This document shows, piece by piece, positions 18,616 through 26,239 of a DNA stretch of 64,000 bases. The position numbers were made by a program, and so were the translations under genes. The notes beneath the pieces were generated by a model, which worked only from the letters and a program-made list of their open reading frames with translations, searched no databases and was not told the origin of the DNA. The stretch's first letter is position 1; each line of letters starts with the position of its first letter. The stretch is from JAZRPG01 sp045649105 (GTDB lineage: Bacteria > Bacillota > Clostridia > Oscillospirales > JAAYXM01), in assembly GCA_045649105.1 (NCBI GenBank), contig JAZRPG010000022.1, positions 1-64,000 on the forward strand. The letters run 5' to 3'.

Positions 18616-18649
18616 AAAAAAGTCCGCACACTTTCGTGTACGGACTTTT
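18616..18649 (-). terminator. tRNA-type terminator attached to a tRNA-Ser relic
   Basis: Stem of 15 pairs with one mismatch (18616-18630 with about 18635-18649), loop TTTC or near, followed on the minus strand by TTTTTT. It directly follows a tRNA-Ser 3'-end fragment, as a tRNA terminator would. Confidence 0.8.
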
Positions 18650-18661
18650 TGGCGGAGAAGG
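18650..18661 (-). pseudogene. tRNA-Ser 3'-end relic (acceptor strand plus CCA)
   Basis: TGGCGGAGAAGG is exactly the reverse complement of the last 12 bases (CCTTCTCCGCCA) of both tRNA-Ser genes in this window. Nothing upstream of it resembles the rest of a tRNA. Confidence 0.65.
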
Positions 18662-18733
18662 ACTATGCCTCCAAAAATATAAAGCAGACAAGAATCAAAA
18701 AAGAGTTATTTGTACAGTTAATGATTTTGTATA

Positions 18734-18767
18734 ATAAAAAATGCTTGTATCTTTAAAACACAAGCAT
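18734..18767 (-). terminator. terminator of the SHOCT-like gene
   Basis: ATGCTTGT/ACAAGCAT stem followed by T6 on the minus strand, 14 bases beyond the stop codon. Confidence 0.8.
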
Positions 18768-18780
18768 TTTATTACACAGA

Positions 18781-19251
18781 TTAAAACTTCTTTAATGTTT
18801 GTTTTCTAAGTGAATTATATTCTTCTTCTGTAATTAACCCCTTTTCCTTTAAGTCTAATAATTCAGATAATCTTGAATCGATAGACTGTTCAGTATTTTC
18901 AGTCAATTTCCCTAATAATTCTGTTTGTCGTGCTGTTCCAGATTTGAGTTGCTTTAGGTAAAATGCAAGCATAGTAATTAATGATATTATACTGATTGCA
19001 ATACCTACAATTGCAGTATTCCCAGATTTTGCATCATCTTCATAAATGCTTTTGTACATATCACTATCAAAAGAATAACCAAGAATGGCATAATTTCTTC
19101 TCATATCATTAACATTATCTCTTACAGAATCTTCATTGAAAAAAGAATTGTTTTTTAAGTTGCTTGCATTAAAAACAAATAACAAAACTCCGATTAGAAG
19201 AAAACAAGCACAAATAATATAGGGTATTTTTTGTTTATCAATTTTATTCAT
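18781..19251 (-). CDS. small membrane protein with SHOCT-like C-terminus
   Basis: 156 residues. Two transmembrane segments (about 10-28 and 81-100) bracket an extracellular loop rich in N, D and S. The C-terminal ~30 residues (LLDLKEKGLITEEEYNSLR) match the SHOCT motif, a short helical oligomerisation element common in phage and membrane proteins. The gene is markedly more AT-rich than the chromosome around it and lies exactly between two tRNA-Ser 3'-end scars (18650 and 19367), which suggests acquisition. It has its own promoter and terminator. Function unknown. Confidence 0.78.
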   Translation of the reverse strand: MNKIDKQKIPYIICACFLLIGVLLFVFNASNLKNNSFFNEDSVRDNVNDMRRNYAILGYSFDSDMYKSIYEDDAKSGNTAIVGIAISIISLITMLAFYLKQLKSGTARQTELLGKLTENTEQSIDSRLSELLDLKEKGLITEEEYNSLRKQTLKKF

Positions 19252-19280
19252 AGCAAACAGCCTTTCAAATACTTTTGTTT

Positions 19281-19309
19281 ATTATACCATATTTATACAA
19301 ATGGTACAA
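19281..19309 (-). promoter_or_regulatory. promoter of the SHOCT-like gene
   Basis: TTGTAC, 17-bp spacer, TATAAT on the minus strand, 30 bases before the ATG. Confidence 0.75.
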
Positions 19310-19332
19310 TGGTTTCGACAGAAAAGACAAAG

Positions 19333-19361
19333 AAGCAAGTGATTTTTTGAATGACTTGCTT
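19333..19361 (-). terminator. hairpin next to second tRNA-Ser relic
   Basis: AAGCAAGT/ACTTGCTT stem with a 13-nt loop, located just past the 3'-end relic at 19367 in the tRNA direction, like a tRNA terminator. Confidence 0.6.
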
Positions 19362-19366
19362 AATGT

Positions 19367-19386
19367 TGGCGGAGAAGAAGGGGAGA
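19367..19386 (-). pseudogene. second tRNA-Ser 3'-end relic
   Basis: TGGCGGAGAAG followed by AAGGGGAGA; on the minus strand this reads as the T-arm 3' half, acceptor strand and CCA of tRNA-Ser(GCT), with a short insertion. Copy of the real gene end at 19584-19603. Confidence 0.7.
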
Positions 19387-19387
19387 T

Positions 19388-19509
19388 GCATATTGCTTAC
19401 GCAATCTGCCCTGCTCGACGACTGCTCCGCACATGCTCGCGGTACCCGTCTCACACCAACTTCGCTAAAAACGATTATTAATCGTTTTCTTTACGCTCGT
19501 TGCCCTCTC
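19388..19509. repeat. tRNA-Ser-associated element, copy 1
   Basis: A 122-bp block that recurs at 36821-36940. Bases 1-35 and the last ~70 bp are almost identical between copies; a ~17-bp middle part differs. It contains a GATT/AATC hairpin inside AAAACGATTATTAATCGTTTT. It is followed by an inverted, slightly decayed T-arm (19514-19529, AGTTAGAATCTCTCCT) matching 14 of 16 bases of the local tRNA-Ser(GCT). No credible reading frame. Confidence 0.8.
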
Positions 19510-19542
19510 GTGAAGTTAGAATCTCTCCTACCGTTTTCAGAA

Positions 19543-19583
19543 AAGAGAAACAAGCCTACACTTCGTGCAGACTTGTTTCTCTT
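19543..19583 (-). terminator. terminator of tRNA-Ser(GCT)
   Basis: Long hairpin (about 17 pairs, loop CTTC) starting one base beyond the encoded CCA, T-rich on the minus strand. Confidence 0.8.
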
Positions 19584-19676
19584 TGGCGGAGAAGGGGAGA
19601 TTCGAACTCCCGCGCCGCTTTCGCGACCTACGCCCTTAGCAGGGGCGCCTCTTCGACCAAGCTTGAGTACTTCTCC
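19584..19676 (-). tRNA. tRNA-Ser(GCT)
   Basis: 93 bases including encoded CCA. Acceptor GGAGAAG pairs with CTTCTCC; discriminator G; anticodon loop CTGCTAA gives anticodon GCT (reads AGC/AGU); long variable arm of class II type (GTCGCGAAAGCGGC); T-arm GGGAGTTCGAATCTCCC. The promoter is at 19735-19763. Confidence 0.96.
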
Positions 19677-19734
19677 AGGCCGAAAATGAATTATCGCTAT
19701 TGACTTGTATGCGCCTTTTTCTTGCGCTTTGACT

Positions 19735-19763
19735 ATTATAAAGTAAATTTACATTTCCGTCAA
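19735..19763 (-). promoter_or_regulatory. promoter of tRNA-Ser(GCT)
   Basis: TTGACG, 17-bp spacer, TATAAT on the minus strand, about 59 bases before the tRNA 5' end. Confidence 0.8.
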
Positions 19764-19857
19764 GGGGTGAAATAAAAAATTTATATTTTCGTAATCAAAG
19801 CGCGCGCAACAGCGGGCGAATCACGGAACAAAAGCGCGAATGCCGTAAAAAACGGTG

Positions 19858-20637
19858 TTATATGAGCTTGACCGTATAATACACGCCTGCAAAAACGATG
19901 TAGCCGATAAGCCCGAATATGAAATACACAGAAAGGTCAGAAGCAATTACTGCCGCTGCAAGAAGTGCAATGACGAGCACGAAGGTGAGATATACAAGGC
20001 CGAATCTTGCGTCCTTCTTGAATACGGAGAATTCCTTGCCTGCGATTTTCACGGTGCCGTGGCCGACATGGCCCCAGATAGTGAATGCGGCAAGAAGGAC
20101 GATTGCAGCGGAAACGGCAGCTATGATAAGCGTGCTTTTTGATGTTGCGATGCCTGAGCTTAAGAGCCATATTCCCGTTGCGCCGACGGCAGAAGCGAGA
20201 GCGATGACAAAAAACTCTCTCTGATATGAGTAGTATATTATATAGAGAACGACAACTGCGGGAATGAACACATAGAGCAATGTAAGCGTGCTCTGGTTAA
20301 AAGCAAGTGAAAGAGCGCCTGCACATATTGCGATAAAGAGCGCGGCAGAGGCAATGTTCTTTCCTGAGAGAAGAACATACTTAACATCGGCCTTGCGGAC
20401 AGCGGAAACAATCATCATAACAATACCTGCCGCGGTGAGCACGAGTGCGCAAACGGCAATCACCTTTGTCATCGTAAACGCGGTAAGGAATGTGTTTGTG
20501 CTTTTCATCATGCGCCCGACATTCATCAGAAGCAGAAGCACTGCAAATGCGATTGTAAAGACGAGCAGAAGCTTGTTTGTTACATAATCCTTCTGCCTGT
20601 TCGGTATATTATCCTTTGAAGCTCTCTTGTCAGCCAA
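19858..20637 (-). CDS. polytopic membrane protein, unknown
   Basis: 259 residues with a basic, hydrophilic N-terminus (MADKRASKDNIPNRQKDYV) and about seven transmembrane segments, ending in a hydrophobic helix. No transporter or enzyme motif was recognised. Start is TTG at 20637, supported by GGGAG 9 bases upstream. It is 100 bases downstream of prmA on the same strand, in the reverse order of transcription (transcribed before nothing; prmA stop is at 20738), so it may be cotranscribed after prmA. Function not assigned. Confidence 0.75.
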   Translation of the reverse strand: MADKRASKDNIPNRQKDYVTNKLLLVFTIAFAVLLLLMNVGRMMKSTNTFLTAFTMTKVIAVCALVLTAAGIVMMIVSAVRKADVKYVLLSGKNIASAALFIAICAGALSLAFNQSTLTLLYVFIPAVVVLYIIYYSYQREFFVIALASAVGATGIWLLSSGIATSKSTLIIAAVSAAIVLLAAFTIWGHVGHGTVKIAGKEFSVFKKDARFGLVYLTFVLVIALLAAAVIASDLSVYFIFGLIGYIVFAGVYYTVKLI

Positions 20638-20737
20638 GGCGTTTCACTCCCAAATTTAACATCATATGATATATTCTACCAAAAAAACTTGAATTTGTCC
20701 AGTACTTCTTTATACAGTTTGCCCCCGAAATAATATA

Positions 20738-21706
20738 TTATTTAAGCTTAGGGGTCGCAATTATTGATGCCCAGCCGTTTTTGTCACAAATTTTTGTAAT
20801 GTTAAAGCTTTTTGAAATAGCCGCTTTGACCTCCTCGCAGCGCTCTGTTATTATGCCCGATGCGATGAATATCCCGCCCGGCTTTAAAAAGCGGGGCACA
20901 GTGTCGGCAATGCCGATTATTACATCTGAAACTATGTTTGCGGCGACTATGTCGCACGGACTTTCCGCAAGCTTTTCGCACAGAGCCCCGTCGCACAGAA
21001 TGTTCCCCGCAAGAGCTGTATATCTGTCAGCGCCGACTGCGTTCATTTCTGCGTTTTTGACTGCGATATCGACTGCGTTTTTGTCTATATCCACCGCTGT
21101 TGCGTGCGCCGCGCCGAGAAGCACGGCAGTTATTGATAAAATTCCGCTGCCGCAGCCGAGGTCTAAAACCGTGTCTCCCGCTTTCGTATATTCCTCAATC
21201 GCCTCAAGGCAAAGCTGCGTCGTTCCGTGCGAGCCGGTGCCGAAGCTCATGCCCGGGTTTATCGTGAACACGACGCGCCCGTCCTCATTTTCGCACTCCT
21301 CCCATTCGGGGCGGATAAGAACGCGCTTTCCTATTTTGAGCGGGTGGAAAAACTGCTTCCAGTTTTCGGACCAGTCCTCCTCGTCCATGGAAACAAGCTC
21401 TGTTTTAAGGCTTCCGAGTGACGGGTTTGCGGAAAGGGACGAAAGGCACTCCTCGATTTTCTTAAGCTCGTCACGCCCTGCGGCATTTCCGCTTATATAT
21501 ACCTTCACGCGGACGGAGCTTGTGCTCTTTTCCTTTACAAGGTCATCGTCAACATAGTCGCGATACGGAAATTCAGACTTCATAAACTCGTCAAAATCCG
21601 CCGCGTCCTCTATCTCAAAACCGCGTATACCTATATCCTCAAGTGCGGAGCAGAGAAGCTCTGTCCCCTCGTGAGTTGTATCAATAGCTACCTGAATCCA
21701 TTCCAT
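20738..21706 (-). CDS. prmA: ribosomal protein L11 methyltransferase
   Basis: 322 residues. An N-terminal substrate-recognition domain (about 1-105, MEWIQVAIDTT start) precedes a SAM-dependent methyltransferase fold with the SAM motif LDLGCGSGILSI near residue 180, the upstream FGTGSHGTTQLCL segment typical of PrmA, and IVAANIVSDV (NI motif). It trimethylates L11. GGAGGA lies about 10 bases before the ATG. In many Bacillota it sits near dnaK/dnaJ; those genes are not here. Confidence 0.93.
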   Translation of the reverse strand: MEWIQVAIDTTHEGTELLCSALEDIGIRGFEIEDAADFDEFMKSEFPYRDYVDDDLVKEKSTSSVRVKVYISGNAAGRDELKKIEECLSSLSANPSLGSLKTELVSMDEEDWSENWKQFFHPLKIGKRVLIRPEWEECENEDGRVVFTINPGMSFGTGSHGTTQLCLEAIEEYTKAGDTVLDLGCGSGILSITAVLLGAAHATAVDIDKNAVDIAVKNAEMNAVGADRYTALAGNILCDGALCEKLAESPCDIVAANIVSDVIIGIADTVPRFLKPGGIFIASGIITERCEEVKAAISKSFNITKICDKNGWASIIATPKLK

Positions 21707-21851
21707 AATAAAAAAGTCCTCCGCTTATGTTTTTGCCGCTTATGAATGCACAACCTAATTTTACCAAAACACCTTCGTTTTTGCAACATATTTACAATGG
21801 CGCAGTCATATAATTTTACTAACTATAATTAAAAGACCGGTGGTGTTTTTC

Positions 21852-22670
21852 TTGATTATAAGCATACATAAACGCACGCTCGCAATCTTTCTCGCCGCAG
21901 TGCTCGTATTCTGCATGCTTCCGCTTATGCCTGACGGCACGCCTGCAGAGGCGGTGAGCGGGGAAACCTCTGCAAACTGGGGTCTGAGCTTCCGGCTTCC
22001 GGGCAAGACGCCGATTATAGATGTTGCGCCGGAGCTTCTGCGGAAGTACGATGCGTACTATGTGGGAGACGAGAGCAAAAAAGAGCTGTACCTCACCTTT
22101 GACGCAGGCTTTGAAAACGGAAACACGCCCGCGATTCTCGATGCACTGAAGAAGCACAACGCGCCTGCTGCATTCTTTCTCGTCGGCAATTTTCTCGATA
22201 CACAGCCGGAGCTTGTAAAGCGCATGGTGGCAGAGGGGCATATTGTCGGAAATCACACATCAAAGCATCCCGACATGTCAAAAATATCAAGTATTGAGAA
22301 ATTCAGCGCAGAGCTTTCCGCGCTTGAGGAAAAGTATAAGCAGGTTACGGGACAGGAAATGAAGAAATTCTACCGTCCGCCCGAGGGAAGATTTTCCGAG
22401 AGCAATCTGCAGATGGCCCGTGAGCTGGGGTACAAAACCGTTTTCTGGAGCCTTGCATATGTCGACTGGCAGACGGATAAGCAGCCATCGCACGAAAAGG
22501 CGCTAAAGACGCTTAACGACAGATTGCACCCGGGAGCCGTTGTCCTTTTGCACAGCACATCCTCGACCAACGCGGAAATCCTCGATGAGCTTCTGACGAG
22601 GTGGGAGGAGCTCGGCTATACCTTCAAGAGCATTGAGGAGCTGGGAGTGACCGATGCGCCGACACAGTAG
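21852..22670 (+). CDS. pdaA: PdaA-like polysaccharide deacetylase (delta-lactam biosynthesis)
   Basis: About 272 residues from a TTG at 21852 placed 8 bases after GGTGG; a GTG at 21840 is an alternative. There is one N-terminal membrane/signal segment (LAIFLAAVLVFCMLPLM). The catalytic domain has LTFDAGFENGNT, the PdaA variant of the NodB motif, then GNHTSKHPDM (zinc histidines), RPPEGRFSE and VDWQTD. PdaA deacetylates muramic acid to allow muramic delta-lactam formation in spore cortex, so it hints that the organism sporulates. Monocistronic with its own terminator. Confidence 0.88.
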   Translation: MIISIHKRTLAIFLAAVLVFCMLPLMPDGTPAEAVSGETSANWGLSFRLPGKTPIIDVAPELLRKYDAYYVGDESKKELYLTFDAGFENGNTPAILDALKKHNAPAAFFLVGNFLDTQPELVKRMVAEGHIVGNHTSKHPDMSKISSIEKFSAELSALEEKYKQVTGQEMKKFYRPPEGRFSESNLQMARELGYKTVFWSLAYVDWQTDKQPSHEKALKTLNDRLHPGAVVLLHSTSSTNAEILDELLTRWEELGYTFKSIEELGVTDAPTQ

Positions 22671-22686
22671 AAAAGCGGATATTAAG

Positions 22687-22723
22687 AGACGGAGCAGGAG
22701 ATGAGTTCCCTGCTCCGTCTTTC
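22687..22723 (+). terminator. terminator of pdaA
   Basis: Perfect 12-bp GC-rich stem (22687-22698 with 22709-22720) followed by TTT, 16 bases after the stop codon; convergent with rnpB. Confidence 0.75.
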
Positions 22724-22749
22724 CGTAACCGGATTATTTATAAAAGGGC

Positions 22750-23098
22750 GCGAGTAAGCCTGTAAGCCGAGTTCTGTCTTAGACAGTCATCTATCTACGC
22801 GGCGTGTTGCCACGACGCTTTAGCCACCTTCCCGAGGACAGCCGGGCCGGCCTTAAGTCCTCCTATGCGGTGTTGCTCCGGATAGAGTTTGCAGGATGAG
22901 TCGGTTCCCCGCTCACCGGTGAGCTCTTACCTCGCCTTTCCACCCTTACCGCGAAAAACGCGGCGGTATATCTCTGTTGCACTTTTCCTGAAGTCGCCTT
23001 CGGCGGGCGTTACCCGTTATCCTTGCCCTGTGGAGCTCGGACTTTCCTCATACGCCGCCTTTCGGCATATGGCGCATGCGACTGTCCGGCTTACTCGC
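22750..23098 (-). ncRNA. rnpB: RNase P RNA, bacterial class A
   Basis: P1 is formed by GCGAGTAAGCC at the 5' end (minus strand) pairing with GGCTTACTCGC at the 3' end. The conserved core is visible on the minus strand as GAGGAAAGTCCGAGCTCC followed by ACAGGGCA, GGGTAACGCCCG, GGGTGGAAAGGCGAGGTAAGAG and the 3' CAGAACTCGGCTTAC. It is the ribozyme that matures tRNA 5' ends. A promoter with perfect -10 lies immediately upstream. Confidence 0.96.
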
Positions 23099-23105
23099 AG
23101 TAGCA

Positions 23106-23134
23106 ATTATAACGCTATTTTTTTGTTCGGTCAA
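23106..23134 (-). promoter_or_regulatory. promoter of rnpB
   Basis: TTGACC, 17-bp spacer, TATAAT on the minus strand, 8 bases before the RNA 5' end. Confidence 0.88.
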
Positions 23135-23144
23135 GTCCCGACGC

Positions 23145-23173
23145 TTGATGTTGTGTGTTTCGTATGGTATAAT
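23145..23173 (+). promoter_or_regulatory. promoter of TIGR01440-ECF-cobO unit
   Basis: TTGATG, 17-bp spacer, TATAAT, 49 bases before the ATG at 23222; divergent from the rnpB promoter. Confidence 0.8.
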
Positions 23174-23221
23174 AATATAAACGAATCAGGAAAAGTGCCT
23201 TGTTAAAGGAGGTTTTATAAT

Positions 23222-23767
23222 ATGTACGATGAAATTAAAAGAGACCTCGAAGCGGCGGCAAAGGAACTTGTCTCTGCGGCAGCGCTTAAACGGGGGGATA
23301 TTGTCGTCGTTGGCTGTTCGACAAGTGAGGTGCTCGGCGAAAAAATCGGCACTGCGTCGGCAGCAGAGCTTGGTGAGCACATATACAGCGCACTTTCGGG
23401 CGTATTTTCACCGCTTGGGATTTATATAGCGGCTCAGTGCTGTGAACATTTAAACCGCGCAATTATAATTGAGCGCGAGGCTGTTTTGGGTGCTGATATA
23501 TGCAATGTCGTTCCGCAACCGAAGGCAGGCGGCTCATTTGCGACTGCCGCATATGCCGCGATGCGTGACCCTGTGGCTGTTGAAGAAATCCGCGCAAATG
23601 CGGGAATGGACATTGGGGATACGCTTATCGGTATGCATATAAAAAAGGTTGCTGTCCCCTGCCGTCTTTCCGTTTTGAGCATCGGCTCTGCGCGTCTTGT
23701 ATGCGCGAGAAGCCGCGCAAAGTTTATCGGCGGAGAACGCGCGCATTATGACAGCAGGCTAAAATAA
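23222..23767 (+). CDS. TIGR01440/UPF0340 family protein
   Basis: 181 residues. The family pattern is clear: VVGCSTSEVLGEKIG near the N-terminus, the CCEHLNRA segment with a Cys-Cys-Glu-His, and VPQPKAGGSFATAAY. Conserved but functionally uncharacterised in Bacillota. Ribosome site AAAGGAGG precedes the ATG. It is the first gene of a unit with an ECF S component (32 bases downstream) and a CobO-like enzyme. Confidence 0.88.
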   Translation: MYDEIKRDLEAAAKELVSAAALKRGDIVVVGCSTSEVLGEKIGTASAAELGEHIYSALSGVFSPLGIYIAAQCCEHLNRAIIIEREAVLGADICNVVPQPKAGGSFATAAYAAMRDPVAVEEIRANAGMDIGDTLIGMHIKKVAVPCRLSVLSIGSARLVCARSRAKFIGGERAHYDSRLK

Positions 23768-23799
23768 AAGACCAGGGATACAATAAGGAGAGCAAAGAC

Positions 23800-24435
23800 A
23801 TGAAAAGAGATAAAATATATACACTTGTTATTTACGCACTTTTTACTGCTATTTCCATAGTCCTCGGGACAACAAGCATGGGCTTTATTTATCTTCCGAT
23901 TGCCGCTGTTACAACAATGCATATGCCGACGATTATCGGAGGGTATTCACTCGGTGTGCGCGGCGGCACATATCTTGGATTCATATTCGGCCTGACGAGC
24001 CTTCTGGCATGCTTCCGCACCCCGGACGCGACAGCGCAGCTTATACTCGGCACAAATACGGGCTTTGGCGTGTATAATATCTTCCTCATTCTTGCGATAA
24101 TATTTCTGCCGAGAATTCTGTGCGGTGTTTTCTCCGCGCTGACATATAAGGCGATTGCGAAATTCGACAAGTCTGAGGTGGCTGCGATGGGTGTTGCGGC
24201 ATTTGTCGGTTCCATGACGAATACGGTGTTTTATCTGGGCGGGCTTTATGTGTTTGCGTTTGAGGGCTTTTCCGCCGCAGCCGGAATGCCGGGCGCAACC
24301 TATCTTCAGCTTCTTAAGGCTATACTTGCCGTCGTTTCCGTAAACGGAGTTATCGAGGCGATTGCCGCAGTTATCATCTGCACAATAGTCGGTAAGGCCA
24401 TCTCCATCGCCAGAAAAAAGGCATTTATAAGATGA
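23800..24435 (+). CDS. ECF transporter substrate-binding (S) component
   Basis: 211 residues with about six transmembrane helices and the S-component pattern MGFIYLPIAAVTTMHMPTIIGG near residues 27-48. S components bind one vitamin or precursor and use a shared energising module (EcfA/A'/T), not encoded here. Sequence style is closest to pantothenate/HmpT-like S proteins, but the overlapping CobO gene raises the possibility that the cargo is a corrinoid. The stop overlaps the next ATG by 4 bases (ATGA), so the two proteins are translationally coupled. Confidence 0.85.
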   Translation: MKRDKIYTLVIYALFTAISIVLGTTSMGFIYLPIAAVTTMHMPTIIGGYSLGVRGGTYLGFIFGLTSLLACFRTPDATAQLILGTNTGFGVYNIFLILAIIFLPRILCGVFSALTYKAIAKFDKSEVAAMGVAAFVGSMTNTVFYLGGLYVFAFEGFSAAAGMPGATYLQLLKAILAVVSVNGVIEAIAAVIICTIVGKAISIARKKAFIR

Positions 24436-24941
24436 TTCACATCTACACGGGCGACGGAAAGGGAAAGACAACGGCGGCTCTTGGGCTTCTCGTGCGCGCT
24501 TGCGGCGCGGGAAAGCGGGCAATCTTTTGCCAGTTTTTAAAGGACGGGACCTCGTGCGAGCTTAACACGCTGCCGTGTCTTAAGGCGGCAGAGGTTATGC
24601 GCTCAGAGGGCGTTTTCGGTTTTTTTCCCGAGCTTTCAGAGGAAGAAAAGGCGCGCGTTGCAAAAGCTCAGAGAGAGCTTGCCATCTCCGCTTTCAGGAC
24701 GGCGGCGGAGGTTGATATTGCAGTATTTGACGAGTTTTTATGGCTTGTGCACTTCGGCATTATATGCGAGGCTGAGGCGCTGGAGCTTATTAAATCAGTT
24801 CCGCAAAAGACGGAGCTTGTCTTAACCGGAGGAATTGCAGGTGAGGCGCTTATTTCTGTTGCGGATTATGTGACGGAGATGAAAAAAATAAAGCACCCGT
24901 TTGACACAGGTGCTCCGGCGCGAGAAGGTATTGAATTTTAG
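24432..24941 (+). CDS. cobO: cob(I)yrinic acid a,c-diamide adenosyltransferase (CobO/BtuR type)
   Basis: 169 residues with the P-loop GDGKGKTTAALG at residues ~7-18, FCQFLKDG, and a Walker-B-like VFDEFLWL. CobO/BtuR enzymes transfer adenosyl from ATP to cob(I)alamin or its precursors to make coenzyme B12. Together with the corrinoid protein at 5362 this indicates B12 use by the organism. Closed by a strong bidirectional terminator. Confidence 0.88.
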   Translation: MIHIYTGDGKGKTTAALGLLVRACGAGKRAIFCQFLKDGTSCELNTLPCLKAAEVMRSEGVFGFFPELSEEEKARVAKAQRELAISAFRTAAEVDIAVFDEFLWLVHFGIICEAEALELIKSVPQKTELVLTGGIAGEALISVADYVTEMKKIKHPFDTGAPAREGIEF

Positions 24942-24951
24942 ATGAGTTATT

Positions 24952-24989
24952 AAAAAACGGAGATGTGGACTTTCACATCTCCGTTTTTT
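24952..24989. terminator. bidirectional terminator
   Basis: Perfect 16-bp stem with A6 and T6 tails (24952-24967 with 24974-24989), between cobO and the convergent antiporter gene. Confidence 0.9.
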
Positions 24990-25040
24990 ATAAAGTTTAT
25001 GTTTTTTTTGACAGATGCGTTTAAAAACGAAGGCTTTCTC

Positions 25041-26234
25041 TTAAACCTTTGCCTTTTCTTTTTTCGGCGCGCGCTCAATCTCGCCTGCCTGTATGAGCGC
25101 CCACTTTGTGAGCACAGGGCCCACGAGTTCATAAATAAGCGTTGCGCAAAGGACGACCACCTGTATCCGCTTTCCGTATGCAGGAAGGCGTGTAAGCGCG
25201 AGCTGAGCCATACCTATTGCGACGCCCGCCTGAGGCAGGAGCGCAATTCCGAGATATTTCTTGACATTCGGGTCGGCTTTTGTGATTTTGGAGCCGAGGT
25301 ATGTGCCGAAATATTTTCCGAGTGAGCGCGCAATGAGATAAAGTACACCCAGAAGGCCGACGGAAGGGAGCGCTGAAAGGTCAAGCTCTGCGCCCGACAG
25401 AACGAAAAAGAGCATAAAGAGCGGAGGCGTCCAGGTATCTGTCATGTTGAGGACCTTTTCCTCCTCCTTGCAGAGGTTTGCAACTGTCGCGCCTATCATC
25501 ATGCAGAGCAGAAGTGAGGAAAGGCCGAACTGCTCTGAAACGCCGACGCCGAGGATAACCGCGGCTATTGCAATGCACATGAAGTTTGAGCGTGCGTGGA
25601 AAAACTTTATGAAGAAAGTTGTAAGTATTCCGATAATGAGTCCTGCGCCGAGGGAAAGAACAATTTCCGTAAACGGGGCGATTATTGCGCTTGAAAACGA
25701 CATCGCCGTACCGATGCTCATCGATTGTGCAATTGATACGGACACGGCAAACACGACAAGTCCCACAGCATCGTCCATCGCGACGACGGGGAGAAGTGTC
25801 GATGTAACGGCGCCTTTTGCCTTGTACTGACGGACAACCATAAGCGTTGCCGCAGGTGCCGTAGCTGTCGCGATTGCGCCGAGAGTAATGGCGAGAGGCG
25901 CGTCAAAGCCACAGATTAGAAGTACGGCATCGACGAGGATAACCGCGCCGAACGCCTGGAACATTGTAATGGTAACGGCCTTGCTGCCGAGACTTTTGAG
26001 GTGATCCATACGGAACTCGCCGCCTATTGAAAATGCGATGAATCCGAGCGCAATGGTTGTGATAAACGAAAGCGACTCAGATGTTTCTGCAGGAACAAGT
26101 TTTAAGCAGTACGGACCGATAATAAGTCCTGCAATAAGATATGCAGTCACATTCGGCAGCCCTGCCTTTTTTGCGGCGCGTGTCAGGAGCAGCCCGAAAA
26201 ACATGGCCGCCGCAATACTTAAGAAAATATGCAT
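25041..26234 (-). CDS. CPA2-type cation:proton antiporter
   Basis: 397 residues, all membrane domain (12-13 helices), with no C-terminal RCK/TrkA domain as in Kef proteins. Conserved segments include LIAGLIIGPYCL near residue 33 and VVAMDDAVGLVVFA (the transport-site Asp pair) near 150. It exchanges Na+ or K+ for H+. The gene follows a PII-like gene by 5 bases and probably shares its promoter at 26609-26637, so activity may be tuned by that protein. The C-terminus is very basic (ERAPKKEKAKV). Confidence 0.88.
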   Translation of the reverse strand: MHIFLSIAAAMFFGLLLTRAAKKAGLPNVTAYLIAGLIIGPYCLKLVPAETSESLSFITTIALGFIAFSIGGEFRMDHLKSLGSKAVTITMFQAFGAVILVDAVLLICGFDAPLAITLGAIATATAPAATLMVVRQYKAKGAVTSTLLPVVAMDDAVGLVVFAVSVSIAQSMSIGTAMSFSSAIIAPFTEIVLSLGAGLIIGILTTFFIKFFHARSNFMCIAIAAVILGVGVSEQFGLSSLLLCMMIGATVANLCKEEEKVLNMTDTWTPPLFMLFFVLSGAELDLSALPSVGLLGVLYLIARSLGKYFGTYLGSKITKADPNVKKYLGIALLPQAGVAIGMAQLALTRLPAYGKRIQVVVLCATLIYELVGPVLTKWALIQAGEIERAPKKEKAKV

Positions 26235-26239
26235 AAGCC

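Larger units (their letters stand above)
18370..18780. other. AT-rich intergenic stretch with palindrome, terminators and tRNA scar
   Basis: No gene seen. It contains a 12-bp palindrome CATTGGCCAATG (18454-18465) in the lipoprotein leader, a possible weak promoter near 18530-18560, the hairpin and tRNA-Ser 3'-end scar at 18616-18661, and the terminator of the next minus-strand gene. Confidence 0.6.

Noticed and set aside
19351..19703. Apparent proteins across the tRNA-Ser(GCT) region
   Set aside because: They are translations of a tRNA, hairpins and the repeated element; no ribosome site.
20781..21557. 258-residue plus-strand frame
   Set aside because: Antisense shadow of prmA.
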